Below, in pieces: positions 29,893 through 38,855 of a DNA stretch of 64,000 bases; the first letter of the stretch is position 1; every line of letters begins with the position of its first letter. The stretch is taken from assembly GCA_018350325.1 (NCBI GenBank), contig JAEVLN010000046.1, positions 248,001 through 312,000 of the forward strand, given 5' to 3'. This DNA is from Globodera rostochiensis (taxonomy: Eukaryota; Nematoda; Chromadorea; Rhabditida; Heteroderidae). Under the pieces are notes generated by a model. That model did not search any database, was not told the origin of the DNA, and saw only the letters and a program-made list of their open reading frames with translations. The position numbers were made by a program, and so were the translations under genes.

Positions 29893-30032
29893 GGAAACTG
29901 AATTGGCACAAAAGTGATCAGCAACAGCTGACGATTGAAAATGTTCACAATTTTACACAACTCAATTAGAGATCGGACACTTAAGGACCGATCGAAATCT
30001 CGTGTCTCAATCGATCAGTCCAATCTCTACTT

Positions 30033-31187
30033 TCAATCATTGTTTCTCCGTGGTGTAAAAATCTTGCCAATTTTCTCCGTTTGGTTCTGTTGCTGCTTCA
30101 AATCCTCCTCCTCCATGTTCAGTTGCTTCATCGCTGCTGTTGTCATATCCGTGTGAGCATTTAACAGTTTCTGATGTGCCAACTCGGCCCAGAGTGCCTT
30201 CTGAACAACATGGCAATGGAAAAGAATGACTGTTTTTTGTTAGAATATTTATTTACATTTTCAAGCTCGAGCTTTGCAACTCGTTTCCATTCCTCCATCT
30301 GTTCAAGCTGTTTGCTGACCAATTCTTTCGTCTTCTTCATTTCCTCCTTGTACTGCTTCATGTCCTTCAGCTCCTCTTTGTACTGCTTCATGTCCTTCAG
30401 CTCCTCTTTGTACTGCTTCATGTCCTTCAACTCCTCTTTGTACTGCTTCATGTCCTTCAACTCCTCTTTGTACTGCTTCATGTCCTTCAACTCCTCTTTG
30501 TACTGCTTCATGTCCTTCACTTCCTCCTTCACCTCCTTCAATTCCCCCACCAACTGCTTCATGTCCTGCAACTTCTCCTTGACCTCCTCCAATTCCCCCA
30601 CCAACTGCTTCATGTCCTGCAACTCCTCTTTGTACTGCTTCATGTCCTTCAACTCCTCTTTGTACTGCTTCATGTCCTTCAACTCCTCTTTGTACTGCTT
30701 CATGTCCTTCACTTCCTCCTTCACCTCCTTCAATTCCCCCACCAACTGCTTCATGTCCTGCAACTTCTCCTTGACCTCCTTCAATTCCAGTTCCATTTTC
30801 ATCTCTTCTTCAATTTCATTTCGGTCCCCCAAAGTGTCGGCATCCCCAAATTCTGAAAACATTTTTTTTAAAAAATGTTTCTAAATTGTTATTTTTCAAA
30901 ATATAATTATTGCTTCATTTTACCATTTTCATTTTGTGTCACCAAATCGAAGCCGTCGCTCGAAATTGGCGAATTGATCGTTTGTTGACGTTCCAATAGG
31001 GCAATTCTGTCCCGTAAACGACGTAATTCTTCGGTTTGGTCCAAATTGGCAAAAGTTGGCCATAAATATTCTGAAAAACGTTGGCCAATTATTCATTAAA
31101 TATAATTACCTACTAAATAAATCGCTTTTTCTTACCCGGATTAGCGGTTATGTGCCCTGCATTGGTTGATTCGGGCGAAATTGACAT
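30033..31187 (-). CDS. Coiled-coil protein with perfect 10-residue repeats
   Basis: Four exons, all in phase: 31136-31187, 30924-31070, 30257-30852 and 30033-30200; 320 residues from MSISPESTNAGHITANP to KIFTPRRNND. The second exon encodes a short heptad stretch (EELRRLRDRIALLERQQT). The third encodes two related blocks in which the decapeptide MKQYKEELKD repeats in tandem (three copies then six or more), each block preceded by MKQLVGELKEVKE-type units. The fourth continues as a charged helix (LAHQKLLNAHTD, LKQQQNQTEK). The whole protein should be a long cytoplasmic or nuclear coiled coil; no other domain is visible. Coiled-coil segments of this kind precede SPRY domains in some nematode proteins, but no SPRY domain is found here. 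The stop sits two bases before a 'tctcgat' element (29966-30030). I do not recognise the gene. Confidence 0.8.
30340..30770 (-). repeat. 30-bp coding minisatellite
   Basis: Within the third exon of the coiled-coil gene, 30-bp units ('gtactgcttcatgtccttca' plus 'actcctcttt' on the plus strand) repeat almost without change. A larger unit (about 200 bp) made of several of these plus 'cccaccaactgcttcatgtc' is itself duplicated. Synonymous and non-synonymous positions are equally conserved, showing recent amplification or conversion. Confidence 0.9.
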
Positions 31188-31513
31188 GTTATTTACTACA
31201 AAAATTTTAATTAAATTGTTTAATGAAAGACATAAAGCCAAATACAAAACAAAAGATTTTGGCTTAGAATTCACAACAACAAAAAAAAGATGTCGAAACA
31301 AAGCTGCAGAAAAATAGGTAAAAGCTTAAAAGTATCAGCCCTGGTAATTAGGGGACGGTTCCGGACCGGAATCCGGCCGGATTTCCCTGATCCGAGTCCG
31401 GAATCCGGCTTTTTTGACCCTTCGGGGTTTTTTCCGGGTTCGGATTTATCCGGAAAAATCTTACCGGTAAATTTTTCAATCCGGTTCCGGAAATTTGTTT
31501 GCCGCCGGGCCTA

Positions 31514-31772
31514 GAGTTGGCCTGGATCAGGCGGGATTATCCCGTTTTTTGGAATCCCGATCCCGGTCAAAAAAAATTATGATGGATGAGGCAATATAGA
31601 AGTTGAAAAAATGAGGAAGATATTTTTGAAAATTGATCATTACAAAAAAAAAATTTCGCTATTGTCAATCCCGATCCCGGTTTTTGAAAAAGCGAAATCC
31701 CGATCCCGGTCCCGGTTCAACATGCTGATCCCGATCCCGGTTTTTAACAAAAATCCCGATCCCGGCCAACTC
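31514..31772. mobile_element. TA-flanked palindromic micro-element, 'tcccg' family
   Basis: TA dinucleotides flank the element at 31512-31513 and 31773-31774. Ends are GAGTTGGCC and its complement GGCCAACTC, and the interior consists of 'gatcccggtc' words. A TA duplication is the mark of Tc1/mariner-type insertion. No transposase is encoded. A neighbouring 'tccgga' element lies at about 31350-31505. Confidence 0.75.
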
Positions 31773-32074
31773 TAACCGATCCCTACTGGGTAATGAATTG
31801 GAACTTACACATACTTAAACACTGAAAGTTGGGGCATATTCTTATAAATATTTGAATGGACTTTGAGAGAAAATGTTGATCCAAAAAAGGGGGTAAGGAC
31901 GGCACTTTCCGTTGTTGGGCATTAATTTTTCCTCATTTGTTTTATTCGCTTCCAGCAAAATGTTGACCCGAAAGAATTGTGGGAAAGGAAATTAATTCAA
32001 AAAAAGTTACAATTGTAATAAATAGAGACAAAATTTAAATGGATTAAAAAAGGCAAAATATTTGCTTAAAATTA

Positions 32075-32209
32075 GAGTTGGCCGGGACCGGGACTGGTAC
32101 TGAATTCTCCCAATTTTTGGGACTGAATTTGCCCCTTATAAAATCCCGGGTTTTTATTTTTTCAATCCCGGCCACGGTTTTGCCCAAAAATCCCGGTCCC
32201 GGCCTACTC
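32075..32209. mobile_element. TA-flanked palindromic micro-element, same family
   Basis: TA flanks are at 32073-32074 and 32210-32211. Ends are GAGTTGGCCGGGACCGGG and GGTCCCGGCCTACTC. It is 135 bp with 'cccggg' words inside. Shares its ends with 31514-31772 and with the partial copy at about 33245-33317. Confidence 0.8.
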
Positions 32210-32672
32210 TACTTAAAATCAGGGCTTCCAGCAGATGTGAGGTTTTATATTACTCATTTTTTGTGGGTTTTTGATAGTCCGATGAGGCTAAATTTTTAAA
32301 ATGATGTTTAGAGGCCTCATTTTGTGTTGCTTTTGATAATTTTCCATTAAATTTAAATATTTGGCGTAATGTTCCATTTTTATCTGTAGGGATGCTACTT
32401 TTAGGTTAGAAAAATTTAAAATAGGCACCAAAATTTTTGGTCGTATTCTTCAAAGCATATTGGGACCCCGACGTCGGGGTTGAGAATTGCGGGGTCCGGG
32501 TTTGTCGGGGGCGGGACTGTCGGGGTCGGCGGTTACCTAAATCGGTCGGGGGTCGGGAGGGAAGGCATCAGGGATGTAAAACGCCGAAAAATGCTAAATT
32601 TGCGGGGACGGGGTCGGGGTCCCAACCCTAGTTTTTGATCATTAAAGAAATGATTTCAATTTTTTCTCCCGT

Positions 32673-33770
32673 TTATTTATTAAGACATTGTGTGATCGCG
32701 GCGCAGAGAAAATTGGCGGGTGCTGAAGAGAGCTGCTGCGCCCTTTCTTGTTTGCGATGCTTGGCACGACGATTCTGTGCCAATGTAAAATTTGATTGGA
32801 TGGAAAAGATTGGTGTGGTGCCAGGGTGGCCCCAGTTAAGATTTTCCAATTTTTTGAAAAATCAGGAAACCCCTGACAAATCAGGAGGAATCTGATCAGT
32901 GATCACCCTGTGTGGGACTCAAATACGGGCGAGCACCTGGAACCATTGTTGGACACGGTCCTCAGTCGCGTGAACTTTCTCGGCGAGCTCCTCTCTGAAA
33001 GTGCGTTTAGCATTTCGTGTCACTTTCCGACGAGTTCCAACAAAGTGCAGAAATAACAACAACAAAATATACGAATCAAAAAAATTGTAAAATTTTGCCA
33101 ATCTGTGCCCCCACAATTTTAAGATACTAATAATACAAATAGGCCCAATTTCTTCATTGAATCTTAATAAAATATATTGCCGAAATCACTTTAAAATTGG
33201 ATTGCTCCCCGACATCTCCTATTTTTGGACTGAATGTCCCCTTATAAAATCCCGGGTTTTTAATTTTCTCAATCCCGATCCCGGGTTTTGCCAAAATCCC
33301 GGTCCCGGCCAACTCTAGTTAGAAGTAGATGGACAGGACCGGAGTCCCGACCGGGACTGGGGCGGGAAATTCCTGTTCTTTGGAATCCGCGGTCCGGGTC
33401 AATCCCGCCGATTCCGCGGTCAGTTTTCAAAAATTCTCTTAACCCCCATGCTCGCTCTCGATCCCGACTTGTTGCCCCTGAAGGGTCGGGGGGAGCAACC
33501 CTAATTTAAAATCAAAATAATTTTTTCCCCAACTTGGGGTCAATTCAAATCTCAAATGGCACCACACCTGTGGAAGCAGTCCGGGTAATGAGTGCTTGCA
33601 AACACCTGAACAGCACAATAGGGGGGTTCATCTCCTGACTGGTGCCTGCCCCCGACCTTCTCCAACAGCTCCAACTGGCTTTCACTGAACGTGGGACTGT
33701 AGCTGTGCTGCTGATCCGGTCTCCCATCCTCCTGTTCGACTGTAACGCTTCCGCGAATTGCATCAGCCAT
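32673..33770 (-). CDS. Small paired-like homeodomain protein
   Basis: Four exons in phase: 33657-33770, 33568-33605, 32937-32994 and 32673-32774, giving 103 residues from MADAIRGSV to CLNK. The joined protein carries a homeodomain: FSESQLELLEK, VFAST, HYPDCFHREELAEKVHATED and RVQQWFQNRRAKHRKQERA. Trp48, Phe49, Gln50, Asn51 and Arg53 are present; the intron between WFQ and NRR is at a position common in homeobox genes. HYPD and the Q50 NRRAK-x-RKQER helix point to the paired-like class. It should bind DNA in the nucleus. Oddities: the N-terminal arm reads HSYSPTF, without the usual Arg5, and position 47 is Gln. An acceptor-like ctacAG just before 'tcccacgttc' could join an unseen upstream exon that supplies the Arg, so the start is provisional. 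The first intron is only 51 bp. Confidence 0.85.
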
Positions 33771-33947
33771 TGTGAAACAAGAATGATCTTTCTCTGTAAA
33801 ATTAATAATATTTGATCAGAAAATTTGATCACTTCCTGCGGATAATCAACAGAAAGTGCAACAAACACAAAGAAAGACTTTTTCAAGCTAAGGAGGCCCC
33901 TCTTTTTGCGTCTTGGGGTGTTAGTAAAGCCGGGTGCACGCCTTATC

Positions 33948-34579
33948 CCGGGTTTATTTTAGGGTTGCTGCCCGAGCCCTCGGGGACGGAAAAAGTCGGG
34001 GTTTTCGTCCCCGACAAAAAAGTCAGGGTTCGGGGTTTTTCCCCGCAAAAACCCCGAAAATTTCAAAAAAGTCGGGGACGAAAACCCCCGACTAAAAAAA
34101 GTCGGGGTTCGGGGACGGGGAGCAACCCTAGTTTATTCCCTCCCTCCCTTCAATTCTAACCTAGGTATTTAAAAAATAATGAATTTAATTTTACCAATTA
34201 ATTTTAACGATTAACCCGGGTTAGGATTTATTGCTTTTTTTGGATCGAATGAGCCCCAACCCAACACACACACACACACACACAGCGTCCACCCACAACT
34301 ACCCAATGGCAATTGTGGGATGACCCCCAACCCCCCCCCCCCCCCCCAACCCATCACGGCGTCGCTTCGTCCATCCCCACGCCTCCCCTTGTCTCCCTGC
34401 CCTTTCCTGGGTCGGCATTTTGCTCAATGAGTCCCCGCCTCCCTCCCCTTTCCTGGGTCGGCATTTTGCTCAATGAGCAAATGGGCCTCTGGCAGGGTGA
34501 TCATCTCTAACCTAGGGTTAAGCCCCGACCCCGACTCCCCGACTTGCTCGCCCCCGAGGGGTCGGGAATCAACCCTAAT
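33948..34579. mobile_element. Two 'tcgggg'-word palindromic elements
   Basis: About 33948-34131 begins GGGTTGCTGCCCGAGCCC and ends GGGGAGCAACCC, flanked by TA. About 34515-34577 begins GGGTTAAGCCCCGACC and ends GGGAATCAACCC, also flanked by TA. Between them lie a CA microsatellite (34265-34283), a C run (34330-34347) and two copies of 'tttcctgggtcggcattttg'. A further partial copy lies at 33345-33510. Confidence 0.65.
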
Positions 34580-34591
34580 CTTAAACCTTAT

Positions 34592-34679
34592 TTATCTTCT
34601 GCTGCTGAGTTGCTGCACCAAGTCAGACATGAACGGCACACCCAACTCGTTCAAGTTTTTAAGGGTTTTTTCGTTGTAA
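34592..34679 (-). CDS. Orphan terminal exon, unrecognised
   Basis: On the minus strand, after an acceptor (gaaagaAG at 34680-34681), the sequence reads YNEKTLKNLNELGVPFMSD then LVQQLSSRR and a stop (34592-34594). Its composition is that of normal coding sequence of this genome and contrasts with the repeats around it. The upstream exons would lie at higher coordinates, but that space is occupied by repeats and the start of duplication copy B, so the gene may have been cut by the rearrangement. I do not recognise it. Confidence 0.4.
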
Positions 34680-34689
34680 CTTCTTTCAA

Positions 34690-35464
34690 ATCTAACTAAA
34701 TCGCTTCCGGTCCGAAGCCCACTCGCCCGAATCCCACTCCAGCCAAAAGTGTCTCGAATCCCACTCAAGCCAAAATTTCCCGAATCCCCTGCACGTCTTA
34801 GGCTAAGCCTAAGCTTGGTCTAAGCTAAGCTTAGGCTTAGGCCTAAGCCTAACAAGCCCCAAGCCAGGGTGGCTTAGGCTGCTAAGCTTAATCTTAACTT
34901 CAGTACGGGACTGAACGGCACTCATCAGCAGAGTGTGATTCGGACCGGTAGCCAACCAAATCAAACATTTTTGATATCATTCGAAAGCATGCAACGAGAA
35001 GAAGCTCACAAAGGCAAAAAAAAAAGCTAAGTGATTAGCCAAAACTCAAAAAAGTTTGAACGAAAAAACTTCTGAAAAAGGAACGAGTACGGCGTGGAAC
35101 GAATTGGCCGGAGGAACGAGTTGAGTTCGTCAAACATGACGAGAAATACAACAAATAATTTTTTTGGCATTAATTTCGTATATATTTATACGCCTAAAAA
35201 TTATTCCTGATTTTTGCACATAGCCTGATCATGATTTTTTTTCAGCTGCTAATCCTGATTTTTGGAGTTTGCCGATGATTTTAATTAACCCCGGGATCGG
35301 CTTAGAATTTACAAAAATTACTTAGCAAATTAGGTAATTAAAAATTAATTTAGTACATTTTTAAATGAACATTATTTTTAAAACCTTTTTTGAGCACAGA
35401 ACAGATTCCAAAACATAAACCGAAAAAACCGGTCGGTTAACCGGCCATAAGTAAACAGTATTTT
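34690..35464. other. Repeat-rich spacer before duplication copy B
   Basis: At 34797-34880 are several 'cttaggcctaagcctaac' palindromes and 'ccccaagccagggtggctta', shared with the centre of the 13-14 kb palindrome. At 34910-35110 is a sequence with 'cattcgaaagc' like the 28.6 kb foldback. No gene is supported. Confidence 0.5.
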
Positions 35465-36124
35465 TGATTTGTGGGGGGGGGGGGACCTTTGGTTTTCCCC
35501 CCCCCCCCATTTCTCAAAAAATATTTCCACTTTCGCTACTTTTCCCCGTTTTGTGTTCCCCTCCCCCCGGGCGCCACTTCGATTTACATTAAAACGTTGC
35601 GAAAACTGTCGTTTTAATGACAAATCGGAGGCCCGTCCCCCATTTTTTGATCAGAAGAAACAATCACTTTTTTTTAATTCAACAAAAAGTTACAAGCATA
35701 ACAACACACACATTGTGCCATTTATTAAAGACACCACAGACCGAGGCAACAATTTCCAACCGATCGACTTGCAGACAATTGACAAAAGAGCCCAGACGAT
35801 CGGTCGACAAAAGAGCCCGGACGATTGGTCGACAGAATTGTATTCGAGATTTTGAAATACGACGCGTTTTTCGATCAAATAGTCTTGATCGATCCGCAAG
35901 TCCGGGCTCTAATTGTGATCCCACTTGAATCCAAGGGAGGGGGGGGGACGTGATCGGAAAACAAAAACAAAAAGCCCGCGAATCGTGTTCGGTGGGTGAT
36001 CACGGCGTCCCATTTATTATTTATTATTAAATTAGGTAATGGAAATTTACCATTTTTGCAGCTTCAGTCAAATTATACTTTTTACACTTTCCAAATTACT
36101 TTCTCTTCTCAACTCGCAAACGCA

Positions 36125-38068
36125 ATGGCCAAGCTGAGCACCGGCTACCTGAGTACCAACCGGGGCATCATCAAAATTCTGCAGGCAAAACAAAATTGCT
36201 GAAATGTTGCGCAAATTTTAAACCCGAATCATTTTCAGGTGATCTGCGGCTTCATCACCTGCTCGCTGCTGTGCGCGAACTGGTACGGCGGCAAGTCGTG
36301 CTTCTACGAGGGTGAATGACTGACTGATCCGGCGGCCCCCCCACCCTGAGTCTGATCAGTGCTTCCGCGCACCCAAAATGCCGACCTGGTTCCTGGGCAT
36401 GGGCACAAAAAGTACTCAGATCCTAATGATCAGACAAAAACATTGTCTGATCAACGGCGGACCCTCCAGGTCTCTGAGCACCGCACAGACTGAGTGGAAA
36501 TGGAAACACTGATCGATCATTCTAAATGCTGGAATTCAATTCAATAAATTGCAGGACGCGTTGGCTTTGCTAGCGGACTCAACTTTGTCATTGTCATCAT
36601 CAACATTGTGCTGTTCTGTAAGCTTTTAAGCTTAAATAAGGGGGCATTTTATTTGCACCCAAAGTGACATTTTGTCGTGGACCATTTGTCCGGGAGGGGG
36701 AGCTTTTGTCTTACATTTACATTTTGTCTTTCCCTGCCAGGGGTCATTTTTGTTGTGGACCGTTGTCCGTGTCCTTTTGTCTCATTTATCAAAAAAAGTG
36801 GGCATTTTGCCGGGGAGACATTTTGTCTTTCCCTGCCTAGGGCATTTTGTCGTGGACCATTTGTCCGGGAGGAGGGGGGGGGGGGGGGGGGGGGGCTTTT
36901 GTCTTACATTTACATTTGTCTTTCCTTGCCAGGGGTCATTTTTGTCGTGGACCGTTGTCCGTGTCCTTTTGTCTCATTTATCAAAAAAAGTGGGCATTTT
37001 GCCGGGGAGACATTTTGTCTTTCCCTGCCTAGGGCATTTTGTCGTGGACCATTTGTCCGGGAGGAGGGGGGGGGGCTTTTGTCTTACATTTACATTTGTC
37101 TTTCCCTGCCAGGGGTCATTTTTGTCGTGGACCGTTGTCCGTGTCCTTTTGTCTCATTTATCAAAAAAAGTGGGCATTTTGCCGGGGAGACATTTTGTCT
37201 TTCCCTGCCTAGGGCATTTTGTCGTGGACCATTTGTCCGGGAGGAGGGGGGGGGGGGCTTTTGTCTTACATTTACATTTTGTCTTTCCCTGCCAGGGGTC
37301 ATTGACATTTTGTCGTGGACCATTTGTCCGGGAGGAGGGGGGGGGGGCTTTTGTCTTACATTTACATTTTGTCTTTCCCTGCCAGGGGTCATTGACATTT
37401 TGTCGTGGACCATTTGTCCGGGCGGGGGCCTTAGGATACATATTTAAATTTAAAAAAGCATTTTTTATTGCCTTTTTCAGTCCTCAACTTCCTCACGGTG
37501 CCGACCGTGTACCGAATGGAGCGCATTTACTCGCTATTCGGCACCATTCTGTTCTTCAGCGCATTTGTCTGTATGGTCTTGTGAGTTCGTTATTTATGTG
37601 TTTGTTGTGTTGTGCGCGTGTTTGGGGTAGAACCCGGGTTAAACAAAAAAAATCCTCCCGGGAGCAGGAGAACGGGGGAGTTCGAGATTTACCCCCGGGG
37701 CGTGAAATACTTAACGGGGAAGCCGGGAATCCCGTCAAAATCCCGCGGGAGTCACACCACCGCCGCCGCCGCCGGGGCTTTAGTGGTTGGTGCTGTCATC
37801 AATGTTATTAAAACGACGCCGGTTTTCCACAGGTACGTTATCGACTACGCGTACCATCGTGAACAGCTGATCGCTGCGACGGTAAATATCGAAACATTTC
37901 CTATTAATTTTCTTGAATTTTTCTAATTTAATTTGGAAATTGCTTTTTTTCGTTTATAAAATTTAATTGTCATTTTTATTTTTTCATTCAATTTAGGTGT
38001 TCATCGGCATCCAAATGGTGCTGTTCATTTGGGACTACCAAATTTTGCATGGCGAGGCCTACAACTGA
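36125..38068 (+). CDS. MARVEL-like four-helix membrane protein, copy B
   Basis: Exons 36125-36184, 36239-36311, 36555-36617, 37481-37580, 37833-37881 and 37997-38068 give 138 residues. All intron positions match copy A, including the GC-AG first intron. Relative to copy A there is a three-base insertion in exon 4 (FLTVPTVY instead of FLTVTVY) and scattered substitutions (YSLFGTILFFSAFVCMVL, YVIDYAYHREQLIAAT). The frame is intact, so both copies can be functional. Four hydrophobic segments are kept. Substitutions cluster in helix 3 and the following loop. Intron 3 is about 860 bp because of repeat expansion; the long open frames across it (36672-37811) come from the repeat and are not protein-coding. 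Confidence 0.85.
36660..37430 (+). repeat. Intron-3 tandem repeat, copy B (expanded, two-part unit)
   Basis: The 83-bp unit of copy A is present, and a larger composite unit of about 180 bp has formed. It includes 'tgtcgtggaccatttgtccg', a G run of variable length, 'tgtcttacatttacat', 'gaccgttgtccgtgtccttt' and 'aaagtgggcattttgccggg'. The composite appears about three times, followed by two to three simple units. G runs reach about 24. Confidence 0.92.
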
Positions 38069-38070
38069 AC

Positions 38071-38855
38071 AGCTTGAGGAAGGAGGAGCCTGCGGGGGTG
38101 TTTGTTGTTTTGTGCGCTGATTCGTGAGATTTGAAAATCAACGAGAAACTTGCAAATTTTCGGCCTTGGATTTTGTGTGATCAGATCTTGATCGGGTCAC
38201 ATTTGAAGACCTCCAATCCGATCAAGAATCAAATAACAATTTTCACAGAATGATGGACGTAAATGGCACAAAAATGCCGTCCTTTCCCATCCCGCCCCCA
38301 TCATTTTTCTTTATCAACAATTTTGACAGACTTTTCAACAGCCCCATTTTGTAGAGCATTTCTTTTTTCTGGCTCCCATTGACATGCTTCAAAAATCGAT
38401 CTGACACTGAAATTGTAAGCCGAGATGATGTTTGATAATTGTCCCATTTTGGAATAAACATAATTTTTTTTTTTGTAATACGTAATTTGTGTGACAAAGT
38501 TGAAGAAAATGACATACATAGAACAAAACCCCAAAAAAGCCGAATTACAGAGGTCGGATTAATGGGCTGCGGACCTCTTTAAAAGAATTTCAATTTTTTG
38601 CAACAACAAAAAAAATCCGGACTTCTTAGGTACAGTTTTTACAAAAAAAATAAATAAAATTGGACCCCTTAACGGTTACAATTTTTACAAAAAAAAATAA
38701 ATAAAAAAATCCGGACCCAAAAGTTTACAATTTTTGTTAAAGCAAGAAAAATCCGGACCTCCTAAAAGAATTTCAATTTTTTGCAACAACAAAAAAATCC
38801 GCCCCCCTGCAAAAACGGTGAGACAACAACTGAATTATTTATCAATTCTCTCTCT
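38071..38855. other. Spacer between copy B gene and the Era-like gene
   Basis: The first 400 bp belong to the duplication. At 38530-38815 'atccggacct' and 'tttacaaaaaaaataaataa' recur about five times, a short irregular tandem repeat. No gene is supported. Confidence 0.5.

Larger units (their letters stand above)
35465..38470 (+). repeat. Segmental duplication, copy B
   Basis: Direct copy of 21126-24475, separated from it by about 11 kb. Homology includes upstream sequence, all six exons and five introns of the MARVEL-like gene, and about 400 bp of 3' flank. Differences are mainly repeat length and small indels. Confidence 0.9.

Noticed and set aside
30174..30884. 236-residue forward frame rich in Ser, Cys and Phe
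   Set aside because: It is the antisense shadow of the coiled-coil exon on the minus strand, whose exons join in phase.
36672..37811. 379-residue forward open frame, the longest in the window
   Set aside because: It crosses exons and introns of MARVEL-like copy B and is generated by the intron-3 tandem repeat with G runs; a second frame over the same bases is also open.
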